Both the position numbers and the translations under genes were made by a program. Below the pieces are notes generated by a model. The model was not told the origin of the DNA, did no database searches, and was given only the letters and a program-made list of their open reading frames with translations. Source: Dimorphilus gyrociliatus (taxonomy: Eukaryota; Annelida; Polychaeta; Dinophilidae). Taken from it: 64,000 nucleotides of DNA. The DNA lies in contig CAJFCJ010000017.1 in the NCBI GenBank assembly GCA_904063045.1, forward strand, positions 930,001 to 994,000, written 5' to 3'. This document shows positions 24,036 through 37,302 of this stretch, one piece after another. Numbering within the stretch: the first letter of the stretch is position 1; each line of letters starts with the position of its first letter.

Positions 24036-26764
24036 ATGGAAACGCCAAAGCGTTTTGTGGAAGAGATACACCACACAGACCTTCAAATATGCCAAGTACG
24101 TTATTGTAATAAAGTGGTAAGTTCTCTAATCATAAAAAGTCTTTCGTTTTCAAAAGCTGGTAAACGAAGGGTCATTCGGAATTATTTCACTCGCCTATTG
24201 GAAGGGGCGCGAAGTTGCTGTCAAATTAATAGCAGACAGCAACAAAGATAGTTTTGTGGTGGAATTAAAACAATTATCACGTATTGATCATCCTCATATC
24301 GTCAAGTTATTCGGAGTTTGTCGTAGTCCATTTTGCCTTGTGATGGAATTCGCTGAAGGAGGCTCATTGAATAAAGGTATAATGAATTGAACACTGTTAT
24401 TTTATAATTATGAAAGTACGGTAACGTGGCTTACAGTCCTGCATGAAGACACCAATGCTCATTTTACGCCCGGCTTGGCTATCAGTTGGATGTATCAGTG
24501 CGCAGTAGGAGTTGAGTATTTGCACGGCATTAAACCAAAACCTTTGATTCATCGTGATCTTAAACCAGCAAAGTAACAAGACAAATATATTTATTTAATA
24601 TTTGCTTGATATGTGTATATATATATATATATGTATACATGCCCATACAGCCTATTGTTGATTGATCAAGGAAGATTTATGAAAATTTGTGATTTCGGTT
24701 TATCGAGAGAAAAGAGTGCTCATATGTCAGGTAATCGTGGAAGTGCCTATTGGATGGCTCCAGAAGTTTTCGCTGGTCAAGACTACAACGAAAAGTGTGA
24801 TCTTTTTAGCTTTGGAATAACAGTTTGGCAGATTTTAACAAGGAAATTCCCAATGGCTGAACGTGGTGTAGATATTGCATTTAAATTAATGTGGGACTAT
24901 TATAAAGGTTAGATGCAATAGAAACAAAAGTGAATATTTCAGTCCATGTAATGTTCCTCAATTTCCATAGGCAAACGTCCACACTCTATATCAAATTGTC
25001 CGAAACCTCTTGCCGAGCTTATGGTTCATTGTTGGGATCAACGACCCTCCGCTAGACCTACTATGACAGAAGTTGTACGTATCCTAAAAGGACTACAAGA
25101 AATGTTTAAGGGAGCGGATGAACCTGTGTATTATATATCAACACAAAAGGGTAAGCTATTGACGTGACCTCATCCAATGTTTTTTATCATTTTCGTTTCA
25201 TCAAATTATTTAGAAGATGATCATTTGTCTTTTCTTACATCTCCGAAATCCAAAATTACAGATGACACACGTCAAACTTTAATAAAAAATACCAGTCAGC
25301 AAGAGGTATGACTATCATTTTGCAACAAAATTATGATCATAAATATACAAAAGCTTTAATAGTTTAAGGTTGAAGAGGAAAGATCAAGATCCTTTTCAAT
25401 GACAAGCGCTCCAGCTTCATTAGCAGCGTCTATGGAGCAGTTAGATATTGGTGATAACAGGCCATCAGATAATGAAACTACACCAGTTCCAATGAAACGA
25501 GGTAATTATTAATATTTTCAGTGTTAACTAATGAATAACTATATAGGTGTCTTGCGTGACTCATCAATGTGATTTACTGTGATCATTAGTTAGAATGATA
25601 GTACGAAAAAAAATACTTAAAAGCCAATGCTATTTTTTGTAGAAAACAAAAAAAAATTAACTTAATTTGTTGTCACTGGGAATGTTAATTCTGCATATTT
25701 TCTTTCTTTGAAAAAATTTTGCATGCTTTGTAAATTGTTAGGTCATCGCCGTACTGGCTCGCATGGACAGAAATTTGTTACACCTCCCAATCAATTACCG
25801 AATTTAAACGAACAAAATATGTCCCGATTGACAGGTAAGATTAATTTGGTTTGGTGACGCTTCCTTTTGAATCTCTCTCAATTTCATCCACCTATTTTCA
25901 AATTTAGAAGTGTTATTATATCGATGACTAACGAACAACTAGCATACTATCTAATTGTTATATTTTAATTTTAATTCTACGCATTCTTTTCTTTCTTGAA
26001 GTTACTCGACAAAATAGATCCGGATCAGGATCTCAGGCTGCGAGCCCATATGATCCAACAGGATCAACAACATCTCTTACACCAGGAACTCCAATTGATA
26101 TTACTAAGGATGGTTTGTATACTAAATTGAGAGAAAAGTATAAGATATTCAAAATGCTTCCTCTTCAAGCCACTTGGGTAGAGGCGGGAATCAGTCGAGA
26201 TGATGTAAATAGAGTAAACGCATTGGCCTGTAAACTTGAATATCAGGTTTGATGTTTAAACAGAAAATTCGGAACTAAATTAATTAGACCTTTATTTCTC
26301 TCCTCGAACTTTAGCCTTTAGCTCCTGATTTTAATTGTCCTCAATCTATACACATATTCAATGAACACTATAGGGTAAATGTTATTAAATATTAAACTTA
26401 ATGACTTTTTTCTTTCAATTTAAATAATTACTTTTTCTATTTATCTCTGTCAAAATTATTTTTTATTCATCAGTTAGCAAAATCATATCTTGAAACGCAA
26501 GTGGAAATTCAATTTTTGACTTCTCGAAAGTAATTTGCATAAATTTTCTACTTTGATAAACAAATGATTAATTATTTTATCAATAGGTTTGAGCTTGATA
26601 AAGAATTAGAGACAGATTTAAGAGCGGAACAAGCCGATGTCGAATTACAAGATCAGTTGGCAAATGAAACTGCCGAACGAGATAGTTTGGCAAATTTTTT
26701 GCATAACTTGCAACAACAAGTGAGTAAGTTAAAGCAGCAGAAGAGACATCCTCAAAATGTATGA
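24036..26764 (+). CDS. MAP3K7: TGF-beta-activated kinase 1 (MAP3K7)
   Basis: TAK1 relays TGF-beta, cytokine and innate immune signals to JNK/p38 and NF-kB with TAB proteins. First exons are 24036-24095, 24157-24376, 24437-24572, 24651-24907 and one starting at 24971; further short exons reach the stop at 26762-26764. Kinase motifs are present: EVAVKLI lysine, VVELKQLSRIDHPHIVKLFG, HRDLKPANLLL, DFGLS, GSAYWMAPEVF and CWDQRPSARPT, then GADEPVYY as in vertebrate TAK1. A polar linker leads to a C-terminal coiled coil (QLAKSYLETQVEIQFLTSRK and onward), the TAB2/3-binding part. The glycine-rich loop reads NEGSFG, so its first glycine is Asn. Start chosen at METPKRFVEEIHHTDL because upstream sequence in that frame has no ATG. 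Confidence 0.93.
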
Positions 26765-27090
26765 ATTTTCCGTTTTGTTATGAACTATGTTTTATAAATT
26801 AATTAATAATAGAGAATTTTTTCGCTAAAATACATGTAATTATTGAATTATAAACAAAAAAAAAACATTAAAAAAACTGCTTTCACGTATTGATTATGGA
26901 TGTTATAAATTTTATCAAGACGGTGCCGGATAGATCAATAATTTTCCATTGATCCTGATGCGTGCGCGTTGTAAACTTTCAGGCCTAGGAATTTGCGGCC
27001 ATTGCAGTGTTCAATCGCATACATGTTTTCCTTCTATATCTAATTACAACATCTATAGTTTACCTTTACTATTATGGATTTTTTTTTCGG
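26765..27090. other. TAK1 3' flank and delphilin 5' leader
   Basis: 326 bases between stop and next start. A GC-richer patch (26918-27010) with a GTGCGCGTTG element may hold the delphilin promoter and 5' UTR. No gene is seen. Confidence 0.4.
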
Positions 27091-30000
27091 ATGGCAGTCA
27101 GGTAAATGTTCATTGTTTTATGCAAATTTTCTATTTTTGCCTTATCTTTTTCAAATTGTGATATTTATTCAATTCTCTCTCTGTTTTTTTAATAAAAACA
27201 ATGCAGAAAAATCACGACTCGCCGAACGGGTACTGGCTTTGGTTTTGTTCTAAAAGGCGAGTGTCCCTGCGTTGTTGATGAGATTAGGCCAGCTAGTTCA
27301 GCCCTTGCATCGGGTTTAAAAATTGGAGACATTGTTATTGCTGTTAATGGCATCGACGTTCGCAATTGGGGCCATTATAAGCTTGTACAATTAATTCAAC
27401 GCTGCGGTTCGACATTGGATCTCGTAGTGAAGAATAATAATATGGGTAATGAAAATGTTTTTCAATATTTTCAAGCATTCTCCTCATAACACATAGTTTT
27501 TACAGATTTGGGTAGGAATATTATCTCGACAACGTTTAGTGGACAAGCTGACTATCTGTTGACTAAAAGAGAAAAACAATTATTTAGAACTTCACTGATA
27601 AATTACAATTTGCATCATAATATTCAATTATTAGTTGGGGAATTAGAGAGAGTTTTGGATACAAATTCAAAGAAACAGCTATGGCGATATATTATCCAAA
27701 GGATGACACCAGATCATCAAATTTATGTGCTAGAGAGAATCTCCTTACCAAGAAAAGCTATTACGCCAACGAGCAGGTCCATGCAAGATGCCGTAACCGA
27801 ATTGGCTCACAATCCGTCCAGAAAGTTAGCACCGAATAGTAATTGGTCGTTATTTAAGCAGAAAATAGACTTTTTACTAACACCAAATGAAAGACATGCT
27901 TTAAAACTTTTACTGCAAAATTACGCCAACCTTCGCCATGTAGAAAATTTATTAGAAAGTTTACAAAAGCTCTTTGATACGCCATCTAAACGCTCCTTAT
28001 GGAAATTTGTACTGCCCCTACTCTCTGAAAAAGATAGGCGATATTGCATTTCCAGACTTCGAAATGGTGGTATACGTTCCTCAACGCCAGTTAGAAATTC
28101 ATTTAGAGAAGCATCCCCCAGGGAAGGAGATGTTACTTTTCAGTCAAATTCTTATTATTACGGGGGTGGCAATACTTTAATAAGTACAGCGCCTAACTCG
28201 TCCTTTCAGGTATAACTTAAATTGACTATTATAACATTTTTTGAATAACAAAGATATTTATTATATTTCCTCAACGACAGTCGGACGATTCGTCTAACAT
28301 TACCAGATCAACCGTTAGACGCCGTAGTGTGGATAGTTCTAATAGTTTGGGATTTCATAATCAAGACGGAGAGGTATCCGTCGTCACGGTTCAGCCTGAT
28401 ATTGTTGTTGATAAGAAAGAAGTTTCTGAAAGTGCTACTCAAACAGATGATGGTCATAGAAACTATCGAACTTTGGTTAGACTGCGCAGTCGGCCGGAAG
28501 AACAAGCTGATATAGTCGAAATGGATGATGATGAATTTCTAACAAGCCCAAATTTCTCCGAAATAGTTCATTCAAAACCGCTTATGCAGTCGGCAAGTAT
28601 TCAAACTGAGTTGGTTCCTATAATCGAAAAACCTAGTGATTCAGAGGAACTTGAAGACAGCCAATCAGAATCGTATATGTATGCTAGAACCATGAGTGCC
28701 CTAAGAGTACTAGATGACGCTGTAGCGGACGAGCTGACAGATGATGTAGATACTCCAAATGAAGCTTTCGTACCTCCTGCACCCCCTATTCCACCCCCTC
28801 CACCACCACCTCTACCAGTAACTGTCAACAACACCGGTCCACCTGGTGTTAAAAGGATCAATTGGGAAAAAATTGAGAACATAGACGAAAATTCTCTATG
28901 GGCTCAAATACCCGAAGCGAATATGGAATTAGAAGATGTAGTTAAATTTTTAGAAATAGAACAACAATTTAGCACCAAGAAACTAAATATAGGTAGGCGT
29001 AATACAGAAGCTATATATTAATCATATCTAAAATAATATCTAACTGTAATCCTTCTATATTTATAACTAAAATCAATAGCACTAAAGAAACGTCAGCCGA
29101 GAATAACTATTTTAAATGCAAAAAAGGCCTATAACATCTGTGAGTTAGAGTCCTTTTATTTTATGCCATTAGCTATACAGACTTATGCATTTTGATAGCG
29201 ATTCTACTTGGACAATTAAAGAAATCAGCCCCCGAACTAAGGGAGTCTTTATTGATGATGGATGATAATACGTTATCAGCTGATTTACTTAACCAATTAC
29301 TTATGTTTTTACCAGATGCAAACGAGGTTGTTTAAATAATTAAATATTCATAAAAAGATTCTATTTATTTAAATTATGAATAGAAAGAACATTTTAATCA
29401 ATTTACTGGTAAATTAGAAGATCTAAGCATACCTGATCAATACATATACGAAGTAAGAAATATCTAAAAGTATCCCTGCACTGTAGATAAATATTAAGAT
29501 ATAAGGCTTCTTTAACAAAATTTATTCCTATTTGTATATTTACTATTTTAAAAAAGATATCTCGAATACCATCGTATAAGGAAAGATTACGAGCTCTCTC
29601 CTTTAAGAACGTTTTCCCAGAACGAATACGAGAACTTCAAAGCCATTTAGAATGCATTCAAAAAGCGTCTTTGGAACTACAAATTAGTAAAAAATTAGCT
29701 AAGGCTTTAGAGGTAAAGTTTATAATTGATTGAAATATCTGGTGACTACTCTCAATTTTTTGACATATTTTCATTAGCTCGTCCTTGCTATAGGGAATTA
29801 TATGAACAAAGGAAATGCAAGGGTTGGTCAAGCTGTTGGTTTTAAAATATCCTTCCTATCTCAGGTAACAATTTATAGATATTTAAGTTATACAGTATAA
29901 TTTATCACTTTCTCGTCTTTTAACTAAAAATTTTTAGTTGGAGATGACTAAGACTAGTGACAAAAAGGGTACATTCTTGAACGTTCTGGCGGAAGCTTTA

Positions 30001-30948
30001 AATTCTAAATATCCTCAGTTAATCGATTTAAGATCAGACCTTCCATCTATCCCATTGGCAGCAAAAGGTAATTGATTTACTATTGATTTTTACGTCATTA
30101 TTTTGCTATTTTTACTTACATCAAATTCACGGTTTTTTTTTCATTACTAACTTAAAAACAAAAAAAATTCACTTCAGTTCCATGGTCTAAAGGTTCGTTT
30201 AGTTGGGAGGTGCAGTGTTTCTCATTCTTTTTTCTGCTCCATTATATTAAGCACATTCTTTTTCAATTAGTAAATGTTTTCATAAAAAACATCACTATAT
30301 ATTACTCTTTCCTCTGTTATATGTAATTATCTATTATTCTACAGTATCCCTCGTTGGAATAAAACAGGAAATCGACGAAATTAAGGAAATCTTAAGGGTA
30401 TCCAGTTACATTTTACTTCACTAAAACTTACTCAAAGGAAATATCCTTTTTGTATAATTTAGGACAGCCATACAGCTGTAGCAGTACATGGTGAAACAGC
30501 ATCAAATAATCAAGGGCCTGATAGATTTCAAAGCGTTATGCAGGTAGACAAAAGAAAGAGGACGAAAGCTTTTTATCACCTCAAGAGTAAATCTATCTTT
30601 TTTAGGCTTTCCTTAAAGAAGCAAATGAAACTTTAGACGACATCACGTCCAAACATCAGCGAACTATAGACGACTACAATAATATGCTCAAGTATTTCGG
30701 CGAGGAGAACGGTGAGAATAAGAGCGAAATTTTTGAAATAATGACCAACTTTGTTAGCAAATTTGAGGTAACATTTTGTTGTTTTTAATAACGCTATTCC
30801 AGCAACATTCCAAATAAAATTTTCTCAATAATTAACTTAGGAGGCGCATAAAGAAAATTTAAGAAAGAATTATCATAAGAATTTTTCATCTCCAAGGATA
30901 ACTAAAACTGAATACAAACGGCAGACTCGTCTAAAACCGAATAATTAA
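27091..30948 (+). CDS. GRID2IP: Delphilin-type formin (PDZ, two harmonin-N domains, FH1, FH2)
   Basis: Delphilin is a postsynaptic formin that binds the GluD2 receptor in vertebrates. An 11-base first coding exon (27091-27101, MAV and part of Arg) joins exon 27207-27445, which holds a PDZ domain (TGTGFGFVLKGECP to IDVRNWGHYKLVQLIQ). Exon 27506-28209 encodes two tandem harmonin-N-like helical domains (KREKQLFRTSLINYNLHHNI; PNERHALKLLLQNYANLRHV). Exon 28281-28992 has an acidic stretch, a proline-rich FH1 (PPAPPIPPPPPPPLP) and the FH2 start (GVKRINWEKIENIDENSLW). Short exons to 30948 complete FH2, including ITILNAKKAYNIC and VGQAVGFKISFL. Vertebrate long isoforms have a second PDZ, which I do not see. 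The tiny first exon is inferred from phase. Confidence 0.9.
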
Positions 30949-31294
30949 TGTTTCATTTTGTGTATAAAACATATTGTGCGTCCTTAGAAAGCAAAAAAAA
31001 AAAGAAAATATCTTACGTTTAAAAAGCACTGAATGGATTGACACTTGTAGAATAAATGTACAAGTTAGAAATTTTGACAACATTATACACTCGCGTAATA
31101 TAGACAAATGAAAAAACTTAAAAAGATATTTACAACTTACATATAAAATCGACAATACTTTGTTCTTTTAATTTACAGATATTAAATTTCGTCTGCAGAC
31201 GTTTTCTAAACTATAGCTTATCTTCACTATAAATGAGAAAGCTCAGATATTGTCACTTATCAGTTTTTTTTATTAATATGCTAAGACCAATGTC
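30949..31294. other. Convergent 3' UTRs of delphilin and WAPL
   Basis: About 345 bases of AT-rich sequence between two convergent stop codons. Nothing else is supported. Confidence 0.6.
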
Positions 31295-34200
31295 TTATTC
31301 TTTTTTTCCGTTGCACATTTGCATCATTTTCGAAATTTTCGCCATCGATTGCAATCCTGAGACGTTGGCTGCAGTCTATTTGTAAAAAAAATATTTGATT
31401 ATTAAAAATTTGTTATCTTCAAAAAAATTAAATCTATCTTGCTCACAGTCAAGGATAAGAAGCCCATTAGTTTATTAAGCATATACACAAGGGGTGTAAA
31501 ATCATTATTAGGCAGTCTATTTCGTAGAACACTTTGAAGATGCTAAAATAGAAAATAATCGTTGTTATTAAACAAAAGAATATTTTAAGGATGTTTACCT
31601 CATCACTTTGGATCATACATCCAAGAGCTAATGATATAAAACCGGCCATTACGCATTCCTCCATATGTTTATCAGCAAACTTCAAACCTACATATAATAA
31701 ACGACAGCTGTAATATATAACAAATAAAATCATTCAAAAATCACTGACATTTAGTAAAATTCGTTTCTTCATCATCCAAGTCTCGTCCCAGAGGTTTTGT
31801 TTTTTTCTTAACAGTAGTTTGACCGGTACTTGGCAGCCACTGCAATCCATTTTCGTCATCTTTCCAAACTCCACTAGTTTCCATTGGACTCGTTTGTAAA
31901 TTCGTTGCTTTCTCTCTTTCTTTATCTTGCTCCTCGACTACTTTGTCAGCGGCAGCTTCTTTTTCAAAGAAACTTTCTATAAGAGCATCATAGAATTCCA
32001 TGGTATTTCCGGAAACTGAAATTCGTCTTGTAAACATCTTTTTCCTGTTTGGCTCATGATGTTCGCAAATATTTAAAACAACGCTTAAAGAGCAAACTGT
32101 CACTTCAAAAACTTGTGAGCGTGTCAGAAATGAGTTTGCTGAGAAAATGCATTGAAATAAGGCATCAGGAATCCGCGGCTTTTGCACGCAAAGCTGGCTG
32201 GAAACTTGACTGTTATGCGTTATGTTCATGAGCATACCCAGACTTGATGATAAGCAGGAATACACAGATGAAGAATTAGACATGGTCCCTTTGGACAGAG
32301 TATTTAAGCAGATGAATAGAACACTGCAAAAAATGATAAAGACTTGTATTTCCGTATGGCTAAGAGAGAAATCTAAATAAAATTTTAATACTTGGCAACG
32401 GCTGGAATGATTTGATGATTGTTAAAATCAACGATAAATTTCTGATTTGCTTCTCTATTATATGATAACTGAAAAAGAAATTACTTTTATATAAATTACA
32501 CGGAAAAAGTTTTTAAAATCTAAAAAAAATTACGTTTTCGATTAGCTTAATTATTTTAGCAAGCTTTTTAAACAAAACCGATTTTTCAGAATTTTGCGCT
32601 GCTTCCAGGGTGTCCAGTCTATCGATTAGCTCAAAAACTGTAAAATTCAAAATTCGTTTCTGAACTTATTGCTATATAGATATCTTACCAATATTTAGCA
32701 CGTATTCTAATCCACCACCTGTACGAACACAGTCTTTAAATTCATCTTTCACGTTTTGATTAGTCCAACTCAGTAAACTTTCCAAGATCAGACTAGATGC
32801 ATTCAAGTCATTCACCACCCAAGACTGGGTATTGCTAAATAATTTATCTTCTGAATCTTTAATTTTTTTCAGTGTTTTCTCATAGTCTTTACAATTAAGA
32901 ATATCGGGTTTCGTGACAAGTAACTTGTTGAGCAATTCTAACCAAGGTCTATCTAACTCTAATTTGCGTCTATCACGTGAAAGGAGAAAAAATAAAGCCG
33001 CTGTACATAATCCCAAAGAAGGGAAATCGGCAGAATCAGATAACAATTCCAGTACTTTTGACAACGTTTCATGAGCTCTCAAATGCATTCGAAAAGCAGT
33101 TATACAACTTTTGGTAATCAGTTGCGTGGCTGAAAGACATCGGACATTGAGAGAACTCTTGGGCGATAACGAATGCAATATATAAGCTATATCAGTTTCG
33201 AAATCATCAGTTTCACCATGTTCTAGACATTCATGAGCACCACGGACCTCCTTAACAACTGTATATACTGGTTTATGTTCTCTAGTAACTTTAAGTTTCG
33301 AACTTTCATTATCGAAATCTAATTGAGAAGTTACTTTTCTTAATCTTGGTTCTCTATTTGAGGTAACAGTCACAGGATCGTCATCAAAATCATAGGCTGA
33401 GGGTTCCTTACTCGGCAAGTTTCCTGGGGCGGATAGTTCAGGGGAAGCCATGTCCTTTAGAAAAGATAAAACATAAATATCCATGGTAGACTACATACAA
33501 TAAACATAAAAATTTTAAACAAATACTAACTTCTTCCTCGGGTTTCCAAATACAATAATTATATTTATACTTTTTCGGGCTAGTTGAAAAGATGCGCCTG
33601 TTGGCCTTCTTCTCGCTGGCTTTTAATGCGGAACAACTTAAACTTCGCTTTAAATTATCGTTTGAATTGTCTTTTAGGCTTTGAACAGCTGGTGGGTTCA
33701 AAGACGTTGCGGCTTTCTTTAACACCAGGGGAGGTTTATGGTCGTCCATAAAGTCATTCGACTCTGTAGTTTTGTCTTTCATTTCATCACTTTCATTATT
33801 CTCTAATCGAATACGTTTTTTTGGTGAAGGAATACATGCAGAGTCGTCATCAGTGGATCGCTGTTTAGAGACTTCTTTAATAGGAGAAGTTGTGAAGAAT
33901 TTTTTTGTTTTTGTCGCACATGACGTAGTTTTCGTAACAGGTATAGTATATTCCTCTGCTTTACCAGGTCTATCATATGGTTTCGATTTGCCTGACGACT
34001 TTGTTGGGGCTTTATTCGATGTGGCCCCGATATCAGATGAGGATTTACCAAATTTCCTAGGTGATTTTCGTTTTTTAGGACTATCTTCACCTCCTGATTC
34101 GAAACTAAATGGATCGGAATCCTTAGCTGGTGGAGGAGTAGATGTTGATTTTCTAACACTTGTAAACGACTGTTTTCCCCATAATCCAACAGCTGCGGCC

Positions 34201-34322
34201 GCTTTGCAAGCCTTAGGACCTTGCTTATCATCATTCTTCAGCATCTCCTCGAATAACTTTGTCGATTCGCACTGCTTGCTATTTCTTTTCCCGTAGGTTC
34301 GATATACCTTTGAAGAAGACAT
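31295..34322 (-). CDS. WAPL: WAPL cohesin release factor
   Basis: WAPL with PDS5 opens cohesin rings and removes them from chromatin. The first exon starts at 34322 and runs to about 33532 (GAAGAAGTTAGT donor). It encodes a short N-terminal region: MSSSKVYRTYGKRNSK, DPFSFESGGEDSPKK and a basic, serine-rich stretch. Exons from about 33453 down carry the conserved WAPL domain: LNVRCLSATQLITKSCITAF, FRMHLRAHETLSKVLELL, LCTAALFFLLSRDRRKLELD, then KHMEECVMAGFISLALGC and a C-terminal MAKISKMMQMCNGKKE. The helical domain matches vertebrate WAPL well, while the N-terminal half is far shorter than the roughly 600 residues of vertebrates. Exon limits past 33.4 kb were followed only approximately. Confidence 0.93.
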
Positions 34323-34881
34323 TCTCCTGTTGTTTATAAGAATACTTTCCCTGTGTAATTATCAATTATCCAGCATCGCTGTAGCGGTAGCAAACAATGA
34401 GACTAGTCCACAGCTAAGTTTAGGTGCATCTGAATCACTAAGATCAAAAAATAGATTCACTATCCAATACAACACAGACGTTTTGAGGGAAAAAACTTGA
34501 ACGTTTTTAAAGATGATACAATATTAACATTTTAAACCAATGGACACGAGCAGTAGACAACCGCCATCATTAATTTAAATTGGTAATGCGCATGCGCGGC
34601 CAAAGATGAAGAGTATTTCCTCTCGAAATTGCCTCCACCTAGTGTGTATTTGCTCTAGTAATTTAAAAGATATTTCAATTCATTTTGTAATAATGAGATA
34701 ATATGTTATTTATTTAAGAATGATATTGTTGTAAATTTTATCATCTTTTTTTTGTATATCTAGAAATATGATTCACTGTTGATTTTCACATATTATGAGG
34801 AAATGTTAGTTTTTACGATCCAATATATGTAGACAGTGCAAGTTAAAAAAAACTCTTTCCAAGATGTAAGTCCTGTCATCT
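34323..34881. other. WAPL 5' flank with NRF1-type site
   Basis: Spacer between WAPL and the SERF 3' end, both on the minus strand. TGCGCATGCGCG around 34587-34598 matches the NRF1 consensus exactly and lies about 265 bases upstream of the WAPL start codon, a plausible promoter position. No exon is seen. Confidence 0.5.
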
Positions 34882-35485
34882 CTATCCAGAAGTTCCACCA
34901 CCTGTAGCACCAGCACTAGCAGCCGCAGCTTCCTTTTTCTTTTGCTTCTCCCTCATAATATCGGCATCTCTGAGTAAGAGAGATTCATTATATTATTGAT
35001 TAAAATTGTTCTAAGGATTATTCAATATTTCGGCTTTCTTTCATTTTAATGAAAACTTACCTCTGCTTTCTAGCTTCTAAAGTAACACCTTTGTTTCCAT
35101 CCTTACCAGTTGCAGTCGCCTGCTTCTTGCTTTGTTGTTGTTTTTTAAGATTTTTTTGCCTGGCGAGTTCACGCTGATTTCCTCCTGTTAAAATATTAAG
35201 CATGAAATATGTCACCGAGACATACCTTATTCAAATAACGTGTTAAAATAGTATAATTACTCGTAAATCTCGTTGTAATAAAAGTCAATCGCTTCTTCAA
35301 AGAAATCCTTCCGGAAAACTATACACAGAAAATTCAGCAAGATATTGCATTGCATATCAAGTCATTCACTCTTATTGCATAACACGATCACATTAATTTC
35401 ACCCTTTTATCTATTTTAAACACTTCTACTCAAGGATGAAATTTTTCAAAGACTTAATGTTTAATTGGAAAAACTTACGGGTCAT
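34882..35485 (-). CDS. SERF2: Small EDRK-rich factor (SERF)
   Basis: SERF proteins are short, highly charged proteins that modify amyloid aggregation and bind RNA. Three exons (35485-35479, 35184-35061, 34969-34882) encode 72 residues: MTRGNQRELARQKNLKKQQQ, then GKDGNKGVTLEARKQRDADI, MREKQKKKE and an Ala/Gly/Ser tail. The first exon holds only seven coding bases (ATGACCC) and ends in a strong donor, the usual SERF layout. Paralogue number (SERF1 or SERF2) is not resolved. Divergent from the FAM174-like gene. Confidence 0.95.
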
Positions 35486-36126
35486 TTTAGTGTGCCCTAT
35501 GTACTTCCTGGAGTTGTTTTTCTTCGCGCTAGTGGCGGGTGTTAAAAGAACTAAAAATGGCGATTTATTGTTGAGGAGCAATCTCAGATAGGAAACCCTA
35601 CTAATTGAGCTGTTTTGGTTTGGCGCCATCTATCCATTGGTTATTTAAGAAAAATTCTATAAATGGCGGCATATTTAAAAAAATTAATTTAATATTTCTA
35701 AATTATTACGCAATAGAAAGATCACACCATTAACGCAAATTTACCTTTCATCATTGAACAGAATAATTTATTATTCATTCCTACTTTGAATAAATACATT
35801 AAGGCGAAAGTTTACATATCGATCAATGTCAAAAACATATCATAAAACATTCTACTCTTTAACTGTTTGAGTCACAACAAAAGCAGAACTCTCCTATTAT
35901 CCCACCAATCTCGCCTTTCTCATAGTAATATAAGCCCACGTGTTCAAAAATGTTTGGTAGTGCCATCTATTAATATTGTGTAATTGCAAAACGAAAACGA
36001 GACTTCGATGAGCAAAAATCATATTCGTTGGGATCCGAAATACGTTGCAGATAACATAATTAGTGTGACTCAACTCATCAATTCAATAACAGTCCGTCGC
36101 TCTCTCTATAGACTAAAATATTCAAA
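35486..36126. other. Shared 5' region of SERF and FAM174-like genes
   Basis: About 640 bases between divergent starts. AT-rich; one CACGTG at about 35939. No coding or RNA gene is supported. Confidence 0.5.
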
Positions 36127-36506
36127 ATGCCAGATTTGATAACCACATTGAGTAAGGACAAGCCAATTCAGACAACAGCAGAAGAATCCCTTGCGCCTCA
36201 AAATTTCTCTCCAACTGCTGAAGTTTACTTACTTCCACAAAAACCAGTGGTATGGAGAAGTTTCTTTGTTTTTATTGGCCTTGCTGCGATTGTATTGATA
36301 TATTTTGGTATAAGAGCAATACGGTATGTTAACAACATTTCTCTATTGTAGAATATTATAATTCAAACATACTTTTCTTTCTTTATAGTCTAAAGCGTAA
36401 GAAGTCAAGAAAATATGGAGTGTTAACCAACACTGATATGGAATTGACTCCTTTAGACGCCGAAGATGAAGATGATATGACTCTCTTCGATAGAACAAGA
36501 AAGTGA
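36127..36506 (+). CDS. FAM174-like single-pass membrane protein
   Basis: Two exons (36127-36323, 36389-36506) give 104 residues. A polar N-terminus (MPDLITTLSKDKPIQTTAEE) is followed by one membrane helix (SFFVFIGLAAIVLIYFGIRA), a basic stop-transfer stretch (RLKRKKSRK) and an acidic tail, YGVLTNTDMELTPLDAEDED then DMTLFD. The tail matches vertebrate FAM174 proteins, which have RKYGVL, MELTPL and a closing DxTLFD. Vertebrate members have a signal peptide and a longer lumenal part; none is visible here, so the protein may use its helix as a signal anchor. Cellular role is poorly known. Confidence 0.75.
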
Positions 36507-37302
36507 TAGTCATACTTTTTACATTGAAACTTTTTAATCAATTACTCATGAAAGTTGTTCCTCTTCTGGGTATTGTACGTTCTGCTTTAAACGGCTCTGG
36601 TTAAATTTGATAATCGGGCAACTTTATTGTAATTTGAACTAAAACAAAAAACAAGAAATGATTATCATTAAACAAAAAATATTTCTTTTTCATCTGCAGT
36701 CCTTAACTGTTTTTCTTTGTTTAAAAACATCTTTTCAATATCTTCACTTGAAAGAAGCAGAAGAAGAAAAGAAAGATATTATTCTATTCATATATAATAT
36801 ACAAATCGTCTACTAGACTGTTTTCGCTTTTTAAAGAAAGACTTACTTAAAAGAGTGAAAAAAATTAAATGTGTGAATATGTCAATTTTTCTTGTTTTTT
36901 GTTTTCGTCTTTTTTATTAACGCTTATTTTAAACACACTTTTGCTTGAAAAAGACTATTAACCAATATTACGTTGTTAAAAAATCTTGATAATTTGGTAA
37001 ATTTTTAGTTTATGATTGCTAAAAATTGCCTTCAATAAAAATCTTTCTGGTCATTTCCTTCCGATTCTGTTCTTAACTATAAAACTTTAAGACAATCTGC
37101 TCTTTCTATTCAAATCAACAGCTAAGTGTGTGTAAAACAGGTATATTTCGCTTTTTCTTTTGTCAGCCTAGCACACTGTTTATAACCTATAAACGATAGA
37201 GGGCGTTCTATATGTTTGAGCTGCTAGTTCTTTCATTCCTCAATATTTTGTTATACTGTTACCTTCCTTACCCTGACGAACCTTTAGTATTCTACATAAG
37301 TT
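36507..37302. other. Spacer between FAM174-like and PRXL2B genes
   Basis: AT-rich 3' UTR and promoter DNA, about 800 bases. No exon, repeat or RNA gene that I can support. Confidence 0.5.

Noticed and set aside
28601..28882. Antisense frame with a poly-glycine run
   Set aside because: It is the complement of the proline-rich FH1 region of delphilin.
33772..34296. 174-codon plus-strand frame
   Set aside because: Antisense shadow of the first WAPL exon, whose protein is recognisable on the minus strand.
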